In this document: positions 34,816 through 43,421 of the stretch, piece after piece
Layout of the letters: every line of letters starts with the position of its first letter
Numbering within the stretch: position 1 is the stretch's first letter
NCBI GenBank assembly: GCA_016717725.1
Contig: JADKFA010000005.1
Location: forward strand, 162,462-226,461
Direction: 5' to 3'
From: Bacteroidota bacterium
GTDB taxonomy: Bacteria; Bacteroidota; Bacteroidia; AKYH767-A; OLB10
Length of the DNA stretch: 64,000 nt
Notes under the pieces: generated by a model
Databases searched by the model: none
What the model saw: only the letters and a program-made list of their open reading frames with translations
Told to the model about the DNA's origin: nothing
Translations under genes and position numbers: made by a program

Positions 34816-37341
34816 ATGAGTAAAGGATTAACTAGTGAACAAGCTGCACAAAAGCTAAAGTCAGTTGGATATAACGAGTTACCCTCGTCTGAATCCAAGG
34901 ACATTCTTCAAATTGCCATTGAGGTTTTTAAGGAGCCAATGTTTTTACTGCTGATCAGTTGTACTATCTTATATATTCTTTTAGGAGATACCACAGAAGG
35001 GATCATTATGCTTTGCTGGGTTTTGGTGATTATCTTCATTACATTTTATCAATATCAAAAAACGGAAAAAGCCTTAGATGCGCTTAGAGTGCTTTCATCA
35101 CCTAGAGCATTGGTGGTACGCGATGGAAAGAAAATAAGAATAGCGGGACGTGAAGTTGTCCCTGACGATATTATATTACTCAATGAAGGTGATCGAGTAC
35201 CTGCCGATGGAATTTTGATTGAATGTAGTAATCTTACCATCGATGAATCCATGTTAACGGGAGAGTCAGTTCCTGTTGTAAAGACATTGCATCAAGATAT
35301 TAATTTAAGCCATAATGTTTACAGCGGTACCCTCGTTGTAAAAAGGAAGAGGTGTTTTAAAGTTAAAGAAACAGGCATCAATACAGAGTTTGGTAAAATT
35401 GGAAAATCATTGCAGCTCATAGAGCAGGATCAAACGAACCTGCAAAGCGAAATGAAAATCTTGATTCGAAGGTTGTTCATCATTGGCATTGTGGTTAGCA
35501 TCGTTGTTGTAATTGCATATTTTGTGACCAGAGGAAATATTCTGCACTCCCTGCTCAGTGGTTTAGCAGCTAGCATGTCTATTTTACCTGAAGAATTTCC
35601 TGTTGTATTAACTATATTTTTGGCTATTGGTTCGTGGAAATTGTCTCAGAAAAACGTGTTAACCAGAAAGCCAAGCGCCATCGAAACTTTGGGTTCAGCC
35701 ACTGTTTTATGCACCGATAAAACAGGTACCATCACACAGAATAGAATGGAAATTGGCACTGTATTTTGTAATAATGAATTATTGAATAAGTCATTCTTTC
35801 CAGATAATATAAACTTATTTCAAGAGTTAATTCATACAGCTCATTTAGCATCTCAGCAAGAGACCATGGATCCTATGGAGAAAGCGATTGGTAGTTGTTA
35901 TGAGACCTATTTTTCAAAATCGAAGGATCCTTTTCAATTTAAGAAGGAATATCCTTTAACCAAAGAGTTATTTGCAATGACGAGGGTATATAAATCATCA
36001 TTATCGAATTATGAATGTTTTTCTAAAGGGGCACCTGAAGCTATTGTTTCTCTTTGTAGGTTGAATAAAGAGGAGCAAGCTGCTATTTTAAATACAGTGC
36101 AGCAGCTGGCCGAGAAAGGACAGAGAGTTCTAGGTGTTGCAAGAGCTAATTTTGAGGGTGCCATTTTGCCGTCATCACAAAAAGATTTTACATTTCATTT
36201 TGTGGGTTTATTAGGTTTCGAAGACCCAATACGACCAGAAGTTCCAAATGCCATTCGCGAATGTTATCATGCCAACATCAATGTAATTATGATAACGGGT
36301 GATTATCCGGCGACAGCAAAAAGTATTGCCATGCAGGCGGGGATGAAATCAAGTGATCTTGTTTTAACAGGAGCTGATTTAAAACAAATGAGCGATAAAG
36401 AACTAAGAGAAAAAATAAAATCGGTAAACATTTTTGCTCGTATTGTTCCTGAGCAAAAATTACAAATAATAAAAGCACTTAAAGCTAATGGTGAAGTTGT
36501 AGCCATGACAGGCGATGGAGTAAATGACGCACCCGCTTTAAAAGCAGCCGATATTGGTATTGCTATGGGACAACGAGGAACTGATGTTGCCAGAGAAGCT
36601 TCCTCACTCGTATTAATAGATGATAACTTCAGCTCTATAGTAGCAGCCATTCGCCTTGGTCGGAAAATATTTGACAATCTTCAAAAAGCTATGTCATACA
36701 TTATTGCGATACATATTCCCATTATTGGTCTAACATTATTACCTGCATTTTTTTCTGAACTCCCCATTTTATTAATGCCTCTACACATTGTATTTTTAGA
36801 GCTCATTATTGATCCGGCTTGTTCCATTGCTTTTGAATCGGAAAAAGAAGAACTTGGAATTATGAATCGTCCCCCACGGAGTTCAAAGGAACAATTCTTT
36901 GGTTTTAGGAAAATACTTACCAGCGCATCGATGGGGGTTTTGCTGCTGGTTATGGTTTTGGTCGTCTATTTTGTTTCGATTGGGGAAGGACATAATGAAG
37001 GTGAAATTCGTGCTATAGCCTTTGTTGCATTAATTGTTGGCAATATGTTTTTAATTGTCACTACACTTTCAAAAACCCGAAATGCCATCGCTGTCATCCT
37101 TGAAAAAAACATCATGTTGCTAATTATACTTTTGTCAGCTACGGGATTCTTAATTTTACTTTTGACAATTCCGTATTTAAGAACAATTTTTAGTTTTAAT
37201 TATCCTGGAATAAATCATTTTATTATTCCAATATTAGGTTCGTTAAGCGTTCTATTAATATTAGAAGGCAGAAAATTTTTGAAATTAGATAAGTCTTTAT
37301 TACATTTATCAGATAAAGGGAAAATCGAATCAGAGAAGTAA
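34816..37341 (+). CDS. Cation-translocating P-type ATPase (PII-like)
   Basis: This 841-residue protein has the full order of a P-type pump: N-terminal cation-ATPase domain, two helices, A domain with MLTGESVPV, helix M4 with LPEEFPVVL, phosphorylation site LCTDKTGTITQNRM (Asp near residue 300), nucleotide domain with SKGAPEAI, hinge TGDGVNDAPALKAADIGIAMG, and six C-terminal helices. The helix M4 motif PEEFP differs from PEGLP of typical Ca2+ pumps. This variant occurs in bacterial pumps found near stress genes, and the ion is not certain (Ca2+ or another divalent cation). There are no CxxC metal-binding repeats, which argues against copper or zinc. It probably acts with PpsA and the SDR as one transcription unit. 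Confidence 0.9.
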   Translation: MSKGLTSEQAAQKLKSVGYNELPSSESKDILQIAIEVFKEPMFLLLISCTILYILLGDTTEGIIMLCWVLVIIFITFYQYQKTEKALDALRVLSSPRALVVRDGKKIRIAGREVVPDDIILLNEGDRVPADGILIECSNLTIDESMLTGESVPVVKTLHQDINLSHNVYSGTLVVKRKRCFKVKETGINTEFGKIGKSLQLIEQDQTNLQSEMKILIRRLFIIGIVVSIVVVIAYFVTRGNILHSLLSGLAASMSILPEEFPVVLTIFLAIGSWKLSQKNVLTRKPSAIETLGSATVLCTDKTGTITQNRMEIGTVFCNNELLNKSFFPDNINLFQELIHTAHLASQQETMDPMEKAIGSCYETYFSKSKDPFQFKKEYPLTKELFAMTRVYKSSLSNYECFSKGAPEAIVSLCRLNKEEQAAILNTVQQLAEKGQRVLGVARANFEGAILPSSQKDFTFHFVGLLGFEDPIRPEVPNAIRECYHANINVIMITGDYPATAKSIAMQAGMKSSDLVLTGADLKQMSDKELREKIKSVNIFARIVPEQKLQIIKALKANGEVVAMTGDGVNDAPALKAADIGIAMGQRGTDVAREASSLVLIDDNFSSIVAAIRLGRKIFDNLQKAMSYIIAIHIPIIGLTLLPAFFSELPILLMPLHIVFLELIIDPACSIAFESEKEELGIMNRPPRSSKEQFFGFRKILTSASMGVLLLVMVLVVYFVSIGEGHNEGEIRAIAFVALIVGNMFLIVTTLSKTRNAIAVILEKNIMLLIILLSATGFLILLLTIPYLRTIFSFNYPGINHFIIPILGSLSVLLILEGRKFLKLDKSLLHLSDKGKIESEK

Positions 37342-37813
37342 TGAAATTCGAACAGTGTTTATTATTATCGCAATAATTTTTAAGTGATAATTTTTATTGA
37401 TCATTGTATATTTCTTGTGAAAAAGGGTTGAGCATTTTAGAAAGAGAGTTTTTTTTGTGGCCCAATATGCTCAGGAATGCTATTGGTTAGCTCATTGAGT
37501 AAAATCTATGCCGAGCTACTCATTTAACCCCGACTTCCTTATTTGGGATTAAAATCACGTAAATTGACAAGGATAAGTGATTTTTTTGTTCGGGTTGCCG
37601 TATAATGCTTCTTTTTAGCAGTATTTGAGCTTCATTTCGATTGCAACTAATGAATCGGTATCCCATTATTGTTCTTGTTCTTTACATTTTGATGATAATT
37701 TTAGTTATATTTGTTTGGATTTGATTCCCTCTCTGTAAGTTTACAAGCGAGTCCCAGAGGTAGCTCTTACCAATTGAAGTAATAATATTGCCTTATTAAA
37801 AAATTGGGAATTT
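37342..37813. other. Gene-free stretch before the DUF6629 gene
   Basis: 472 bases without a credible open frame or RNA. At 37706-37713 is an exact TAnnTTTG (TATATTTG), 100 bases before the DUF6629 start, with a TTG 14 bases upstream at 37689-37691, closer than usual. This may be the promoter. Confidence 0.45.
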
Positions 37814-38509
37814 ATGTGTTTCTCTGCCGGTGCAAGTTTTGGAGCAGGAGTTGTTCTTTCTGTAATTGGTGTGGCATCAATTAAGAAAGCTAAATCCTCA
37901 TCGCAAATTATTTTTGCTAGTATCCCTTTGATTTTTGCTGTTCAGCAATTCACAGAAGGTTTTGTTTGGTTGTCGCTTACAAATCCCAATTATGCTTCAT
38001 TGCAGAAAGTAACAACTTATAACTTTCTATTCCTTGCTCAAGTAGTTTGGCCAATATGGGTTCCATATGCCATTTTAAAACTTGAACCTAAAGAAAGGAG
38101 AAGGATTTCAGAAAAGATTTTAGTAGTTATTGGTTCCCTTGTGTCCATTTATCTTGCATATTGTTTATTGGCTTTTCCAGTTGAAGCAAAAATAGTAGGA
38201 TACCATATTACTTACGAGCAAAGTTACCCGGCTGCAATTAGTAACTTTTGCGGATTTCTTTATGTTGTTGCAACTATTGTCCCTCCATTCTTTTCACGTG
38301 TCAGTCGGATGTGGATGCTAGGAACCACTATTTTAATTTCTTACGTAATCACAACATTATTTTATGAAGATTACATTGTTTCTGTTTGGTGCTTTTTTGC
38401 TTCCATTATTAGCATGGCAATTTACGCCATTATCTATGAACTCAATAATTCAAATAGATTTGAATTTAAGAATAAAACAAATGAAATATCAAAGCCAACA
38501 TTAACGTAA
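37814..38509 (+). CDS. DUF6629-family membrane protein
   Basis: This 231-residue protein starts MCFSAGASFGAGVVLSVIGV, the strongly conserved MCFSA start of DUF6629. It has about seven transmembrane segments. Further family motifs are LIFAVQQFTEGFVWLSL and FLFLAQVVWPIWVPYA. The role is unknown; the short soluble tail (RFEFKNKTNEIS) is cytoplasmic or periplasmic. It precedes a single-domain response regulator by 37 bases, so the pair may be co-transcribed, and it lies within the stress-type island. Confidence 0.9.
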   Translation: MCFSAGASFGAGVVLSVIGVASIKKAKSSSQIIFASIPLIFAVQQFTEGFVWLSLTNPNYASLQKVTTYNFLFLAQVVWPIWVPYAILKLEPKERRRISEKILVVIGSLVSIYLAYCLLAFPVEAKIVGYHITYEQSYPAAISNFCGFLYVVATIVPPFFSRVSRMWMLGTTILISYVITTLFYEDYIVSVWCFFASIISMAIYAIIYELNNSNRFEFKNKTNEISKPTLT

Positions 38510-38546
38510 TGATAATATTATTTTAAAATTTTATACCAATAAAAAA

Positions 38547-38915
38547 ATGAAAGTCATCCTCCTCATTGAAGACAATAATGAAATTCGCGAAAATACTTGC
38601 GAATTGCTCGAACTGAAAGGGTATGAAGTAATTTTTGCTGCCAATGGAAAAGCTGGACTTACCTTAGCGAAGGAAAAAAAACCTAGCCTAATTCTTTGCG
38701 ACATTATGATGCCAGAGGCTGACGGATATGAAGTGTTTAACGAATTAAGAAGTGATGCTGAAACAGCAAATATTCCTTTTATCTTCCTTACAGCAAGTGT
38801 TGAAAAAAAGGAAATTGCTGCTGGTTTTGCAATGGGAGCAATGGGTTATATCAAGAAACCTTTTGAGCCAAAGGAATTATTTGACACGATAGCAGCGTGC
38901 CTTGTTGAAGTTTAA
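38547..38915 (+). CDS. Single-domain response regulator (CheY-like)
   Basis: This 122-residue receiver domain has no output domain. Acidic residues are in LLIEDNNE (8-9), the phosphoacceptor Asp52 is in LILCDIMMP, the Thr is in IFLTAS (near 82) and the Lys is in YIKKPFEP (near 104). All catalytic receiver residues are therefore present. No histidine kinase gene is nearby, so the partner must be elsewhere. It may signal through protein contacts. It is downstream of the DUF6629 gene and convergent with hsp20 across a shared terminator. Confidence 0.95.
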   Translation: MKVILLIEDNNEIRENTCELLELKGYEVIFAANGKAGLTLAKEKKPSLILCDIMMPEADGYEVFNELRSDAETANIPFIFLTASVEKKEIAAGFAMGAMGYIKKPFEPKELFDTIAACLVEV

Positions 38916-38924
38916 ACTTCAACC

Positions 38925-38956
38925 AAAAAAAGGGAAGCATTTGCTTCCCTTTTTTT
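38925..38956. terminator. Bidirectional terminator between response regulator and hsp20
   Basis: GGGAAGC-ATTT-GCTTCCC is flanked by seven A on the left and at least seven T on the right. It is a perfect two-way terminator for the convergent genes ending at 38915 and 38987. Confidence 0.95.
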
Positions 38957-38986
38957 ATTCCAACAAGTTTTGCCACTGTAAGACAA

Positions 38987-39439
38987 TCAAGAAACTTTGA
39001 TTTCCTTTGCTGGTTTTGAAACTGAAATTTCCTTTTTAGGAAGAGTGATGTTTAATACACCATTTTCATACTTTGCATTGATTTTGTCTGGCAAAGAATT
39101 TTCTGGCAATGTAAAAGAGCGACTGAAGCTAGAATAGGAATACTCCTTACGAGTATAATTCTTTTTTTCTTCATTGCTTTCCTCTTCTTTTTCCGAACTG
39201 ATGCAAAGCACTCCATTCTCCACCTCCACTTTGAAATCTTTTCTGTCCAAGCCAGGAGCAGCCATTTCAATTTTGAATTCCTTATCGGTCTCATTAATAT
39301 TTACCGAAGGAACTCGGCTAGCAAATTCAAGTCCACCGCCATTGAAATCTAATAAACGCGAACCAAATAGTTTGCCTGTGTCAAATAAGTCTTTTGTCCA
39401 TGTTGGAAGCAAACTTTCACTTTTTAATAATGTTGTCAT
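38987..39439 (-). CDS. Small heat-shock protein (Hsp20/alpha-crystallin)
   Basis: This 150-residue protein has an alpha-crystallin domain at about residues 44-135 (VNINETDKEFKIEMAAPGLDRKDFKVEVENGVLCI). Near the end, ENGVLNITLPKKE includes the conserved G-V-L. The C-terminal tail has KEIKVS with an I-x-V-like anchor. The N-terminal arm (LLPTWTKDLFDTGKLFG) is the usual variable region. It holds unfolding proteins in large oligomers in the cytoplasm. A well-formed Bacteroidota promoter and a palindrome lie upstream, which suggests specific control. Confidence 0.95.
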   Translation of the reverse strand: MTTLLKSESLLPTWTKDLFDTGKLFGSRLLDFNGGGLEFASRVPSVNINETDKEFKIEMAAPGLDRKDFKVEVENGVLCISSEKEEESNEEKKNYTRKEYSYSSFSRSFTLPENSLPDKINAKYENGVLNITLPKKEISVSKPAKEIKVS

Positions 39440-39482
39440 TTTTTTTGATTTTAAGTGTTAAACTAACAATTGTATTACAATG

Positions 39483-39513
39483 CAAACGTATTAGTAAGTA
39501 AGAATAGATTCAA
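39483..39513 (-). promoter_or_regulatory. Promoter of hsp20: TTG-N20-TACGTTTG
   Basis: On the minus strand, TTG (39513-39511) and TACGTTTG (39490-39483) are 20 bases apart. Both match the Bacteroidota -33 and -7 consensus. The expected transcript start near 39479 gives a ~40-base leader. Confidence 0.75.
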
Positions 39514-39525
39514 TGACGATCGTCA
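39514..39525. promoter_or_regulatory. Possible operator TGACGATCGTCA upstream of hsp20
   Basis: A perfect 12-base palindrome abuts the -33 TTG of the hsp20 promoter. It has the same TGAC-N4-GTCA form as the inverted repeat at 31356-31367 upstream of ppsA. Confidence 0.5.
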
Positions 39526-39689
39526 ATATTAAAGATGATTGAAAACAGACCTACTAGTTGGGGGTATTTGCACCCAAAATTCACTGAAGGAGGTGGCCGT
39601 AATACATACTGAAATTTGGATTCTATTTTCAATAACCACAGCAAAGTGCGCCTGCAGTGATTTTATAAATCCAGTAATTTTTTGTTATG

Positions 39690-40196
39690 CCAATTCCAGT
39701 TATATTTTAGTTCAAAGCTGCGACGTATTTTTTTACCATGACAAATTAAAAAATCGTTTCATAGCAATAGCCTACAGAACTATTTTTTTAAGAAGTATTG
39801 GTGAAAAAGTGTCCCGATAGCGTTCGACTGAGCTCTCGCCGAAGTCTATCGCATTAGCGTCAGGCTATATTAAAGGTTTAGCAAAAATTTGAAAATAGCA
39901 ATCGCTAAACCCAATATGTAGAGACGCCATTAATGGCGTCTCTACAGGAATTCACCCCCCTTCATAGAGCCCGCCTTCCATAAATTTGGATGAAATCTAA
40001 ATTTATGGAAGGCGGGCTCATCAGTACCAATCAATAAATTATTTTAGATGCATGACAAGGTAAATATTTTTAAAAGAAAAACCATGCTTTTTAAGAGTGA
40101 AACGACTGTTAATTTTCCCTAAAAATTACTTCTTAGCCTGACGCCAATGCGATAGCTATCGGGAAGCAGATCGGACTAAAATAAAATTGGATTTGG
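39690..40196. mobile_element. MITE-like non-coding element, copy 2
   Basis: The same element as at 19031-19514, from CCAATTCCAGTTATATTTTA to ATAAAATTGGATTTGG. It has the perfect 30-bp palindrome at 39917-39946 and the long hairpin at 39967-40019. Relative to copy 1 it carries ~20 extra bases near 39815-39845 and many substitutions. In the long hairpin an A:T pair of copy 1 is T:A here, and a G:C pair is G:T, so the stem is kept. There is no open frame conserved between the copies. Confidence 0.8.
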
Positions 40197-40417
40197 TGTT
40201 AGTACTGATTTACAGAATATCAAGTGCAACACTTGAAAAGGTGATTGCAAGTAATTGCATTTAATTTCCAAAAAATGTATATTTGTTTTGCAATTGGAGT
40301 TCTTGGTATGACTGATAATCCTAGTTATGAATGGTGGCAAATAAAGGTTGAATTGAATGCAGTCTACAAACCAATAAGTACCAGTATTAAAATTATTCTT
40401 AATCAACAAAATTGCAT

Positions 40418-40888
40418 ATGAAAGCACAAGGCAAAACCGTGATGGATATTTTATTAAACCAACCTGAAGAGAGGCTTGAACCCTTTAATAAACTCCACGA
40501 TGTAATTGTAAAAAATTTGCCAAAAGGATTTGAACCTGCCATTAGTTACGGTGGATTGGGTTATGTAGTGCCTCATAAACTTTATCCAGCAGGATATCAT
40601 TGTAAACCCGAAGAGCCGTTGCCGTTTGCAGGTATTGCCTCGCAAAAAGCATCCATTAATTTTTATCATATGGGTATTTATGCTGATCCAAAATTATTAA
40701 AGTGGTTTGTAGACGAATATCCTAAACACAGCAAACAAAAATTGGATATGGGTAAGAGTTGCATTCGTTTTAAAAAGCTGGATGAAATACCATACAAGCT
40801 GATTGGTGAACTAATGAAAAAGATGAGCGTAAAAGAATGGATTGAAATGTATGAGAAAAAGTTAACCCCAAAAGCAAAGATTAAATGA
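40418..40888 (+). CDS. DUF1801-family protein
   Basis: The ATG at 40418 (MKAQGKTVMDILLNQPEERL) was preferred over the TTG two codons earlier. This 156-residue cytoplasmic protein has the DUF1801 (YdhG-like) pattern: helix with LNKLHDVI-type residues, FEPAISYGGLGYVVP, then AGIASQKASINFYHMGIYAD, GKSCIRFKKLDEIPYKLIGEL and a charged C-terminus. Homologues are linked to iron-sulphur or stress contexts, but no reaction is established. It lies 220 bases downstream of the MITE and stands alone. Confidence 0.85.
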   Translation: MKAQGKTVMDILLNQPEERLEPFNKLHDVIVKNLPKGFEPAISYGGLGYVVPHKLYPAGYHCKPEEPLPFAGIASQKASINFYHMGIYADPKLLKWFVDEYPKHSKQKLDMGKSCIRFKKLDEIPYKLIGELMKKMSVKEWIEMYEKKLTPKAKIK

Positions 40889-41154
40889 TGACCTCGCTTA
40901 TTTTCCAGTAGCGAATTTATTTGGTGAACAGGTAAAGAATTCTAATAGCATTTGAATATATTTGTTTTTGCAATAAGCAAATCCTGATTCATCAGATTTA
41001 TCCGTGTCATCCGCGTTCTGGGTTAAAGCATATGAATCTTAAAAATTCAAAGTTGCGAACTTTATGCCGCAATGAACAATCATTATAAATCATAGCGAAG
41101 CTTCACGATCATAATAAAATCAGCGGCCCATCTATCATTATAAAGAGAAGATCG

Positions 41155-42608
41155 CTATCGCAACAACAGGATCGTTCTCACCACCTGTTCATCCTTCAGC
41201 CTTCCATCTGCATAACCCTTGTAATTTACTTTAGCTACATAAATTCCTTCGGGCGCTAAAGAATTTTTATAAAGGCCATCCCAAAAATTTGTTATGTCAT
41301 TCGCAACAAAAACTTCCTGTCCCCAACGATTATAAATTCGTAATTTGAATTCTTCTAAAATGCAATCGCTAGCGATGTTGTAATTTTCATTTTTAGAATC
41401 TGTGTTCGGACTAAATGCATTTGGAATCCAAACATTACACGGACAATTTTCATAGGTGATGTTGATTGTATCACCCGCAACACCACAATTATTGTTTGCG
41501 TTAACAAAATAAATTCCAGTTTGCTTGACAATGATGGAACTTCCCATCTCCCCCGTCGACCAATAAAACGGTTCAACTCCTGTTGCTGAAATAATTTTTT
41601 CTTCACCAAAACAAGCGATACTAGTATCTGCAAAATTTCTACAGTCGGTATTTCATTAACGTGAATATAATCGGCTTTCACAATGGAATCGCTGCCACAT
41701 TCATAATGGGTAACAAGAGTCACATCAAAATCTCCAGCTGCATCATAACAAACCGATAACGGGTTTTTATCGGTTGATGTTGATGGATTTCCATTCTCAA
41801 AATACCAAGTGCGGGAAATTCTGTTGGCGTCGGAGGTATCTTGAAAGGCAATGCAATCATCAACACAAATGGAAAGCTCATCACTCAAAAATCCACTAAA
41901 CGTGACGGGTGGATCACTTATTTTCGTTAAGCTGATATCATCAACATCTACATAATCGCTTTCGGCTATCTGCATGCATGTAGGCGTTTCGGTGCTATCG
42001 TTGCAAAAGAAACCAATCATTACCATATCGTAACAACTGTCAGCAACAAAATTCATAGTAAAGGTTGTATAAGAACTCACCTGAATAAGGCTGGGATCAA
42101 TTTGTATTTGTGGACGGAAAGTAGCACAACCACGCAAAGGCGCAGATGGAGGATGAATGCTTTTAAAAAAATAAAATCCAATTGAAAAACAATTGAGAGT
42201 GGGTGCAGGTAAATTGGTGGTAGGGTACAACCAATGCGATTCAATCTGATAGGTGGCTCCTGGAATTAAAGTCTGGATTAAGGATCCTTTAAATGTTTCT
42301 CCATACCAACCCATTCCTGGATTCCATACGCTGGGAGGAGAATTTACCAACCCAATAACCCCATCTCCGTTTCTAGGAATCCCATATACTCCAATAGTGG
42401 AAGGTGCATAATACCCGCAGTGATAAAAATCCGCAGTGCCAATCGCCGAATCCCAATCGGTGCAACGATTAATTTGTGAAGTATAATTTGGGCATTGATT
42501 GTATAACTCGAAGCCAGGATTTTTAAATAGATTTTGACAAAATCCATCTGCCGAAAAAAGGGATATCATCATCCCTAAAAGCAACCAAATAGAAATTCTG
42601 TTTTTCAT
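41155..42608 (-). pseudogene. Gliding-motility-associated C-terminal protein gene, one frameshift
   Basis: From the ATG at 42608 the protein has a signal peptide (MKNRISIWLLLGMMISLFSA), a carbohydrate-binding-like N-terminal domain (NLFKNPGFELYNQCPNYTSQ), a PKD domain (IAFQDTSDANRISRTWYFEN) and HVNEIPTVEI. The frame is then lost. Adding one base to the run of four A at 41632-41635 gives ADTSIACFGEEKIISATGVE and continues to a CHU_C/gliding-motility-type C-terminus (CNVWIPNAFSPNTDSKNENY, YNRWGQEVFVANDI, PEGIYVAKVNYKG). The full product would be ~484 residues. That C-terminal type (type B-like sorting) is a T9SS signal. It is a single-base lesion, real or artefactual. Confidence 0.85.
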
Positions 42609-42698
42609 GAAATACAAAGATTGACTTTTATTCGAAATAATTTGTCAAAATAATGTCTTCATTTCGGTTCTAGCCCATCTAAAAACAGCTAAAAAAGA

Positions 42699-42706
42699 TA
42701 CATTTG
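42699..42706 (+). promoter_or_regulatory. Candidate -7 box (TACATTTG) of ruvA
   Basis: An exact TAnnTTTG ends 4 bases before the ruvA ATG. If used, the transcript would be leaderless or nearly so. No -33 TTG at normal spacing is seen. Confidence 0.4.
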
Positions 42707-42710
42707 CTCC

Positions 42711-43298
42711 ATGTTTGATTATTTCAACGGTAAAATTGCCGGACTCTCGCCCACCGAGGTAACGATAGACTGTGGAGGAGTGGGTTACCATCTGCAGATT
42801 TCACTTTATACGTTTGGGCAATTAAAAGATAAGACCAGCGTTCGACTTTTTGCTCATCACGTGGTGCGCGAAGATGCTCAAATACTCTTTGGATTTTATG
42901 ATCAAGAAGAGCGTTTCATGTTTCGTGAATTATTGAGCGTCAGTGGAGTAGGTGCCTCAACAAGTAGAATCGTGTTGTCATCGATGTCGGCTTCCCATCT
43001 CCGCCAAGTCATTGCATCTGGAGATGTTGTAAGCCTGCAAAAAGTAAAGGGAATTGGGGCAAAAACCGCCCAAAGGATCGTTATCGACTTGCAAGATAAG
43101 ATGAAAAAAGGGATGGTTTTGAATGAAATAAATACATCTCCAACATACAATACTGAAAGTAATGAAGCGTTAAGTGCTCTCCTAACCCTCGGTTTTGCCC
43201 GTGCGAGCGCCGAAAAAGCAATTCTACAAGCCTCTAAATCATTGGGATCGAATTCCAAAGTAGAGGATTTAATTAAGGTTGCACTGAGCCATCTATGA
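42711..43298 (+). CDS. ruvA: Holliday junction branch migration protein RuvA
   Basis: This 195-residue protein has the three RuvA domains. The N-terminal OB fold is MFDYFNGKIAGLSPTEVTID with GGVGYHLQIS. The tandem helix-hairpin-helix domain has FRELLSVSGVGASTSRIVL and LQKVKGIGAKTAQRIVIDL. The C-terminal domain contacts RuvB (SALLTLGFARASAEKAI). RuvA binds four-way DNA junctions and loads the RuvB motor. The gene lies directly upstream of sprA, a gene order conserved in Bacteroidota but without known functional link. Confidence 0.97.
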   Translation: MFDYFNGKIAGLSPTEVTIDCGGVGYHLQISLYTFGQLKDKTSVRLFAHHVVREDAQILFGFYDQEERFMFRELLSVSGVGASTSRIVLSSMSASHLRQVIASGDVVSLQKVKGIGAKTAQRIVIDLQDKMKKGMVLNEINTSPTYNTESNEALSALLTLGFARASAEKAILQASKSLGSNSKVEDLIKVALSHL

Positions 43299-43372
43299 AA
43301 CTAATAGATTGGTTAAGCGTAGAACTTAATATAAACGTTCCCTGTAAGGTTCGTTACCAAAAAGAATTATGC

Positions 43373-43380
43373 TATTTTTG
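43373..43380 (+). promoter_or_regulatory. Candidate -7 box (TATTTTTG) of sprA
   Basis: An exact TAnnTTTG, 41 bases before the proposed TTG start of sprA and 74 bases after ruvA. It would give sprA its own transcript. The -33 TTG is not evident. Confidence 0.45.
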
Positions 43381-43421
43381 GCGCGCCTCGTAGTTGACCA
43401 CCTAACCTTGAAATTACCCGT

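Noticed and set aside
39539..39820. 93-codon open frame across the left end of MITE copy 2
   Set aside because: It crosses the element boundary, has no domain and no counterpart at copy 1.
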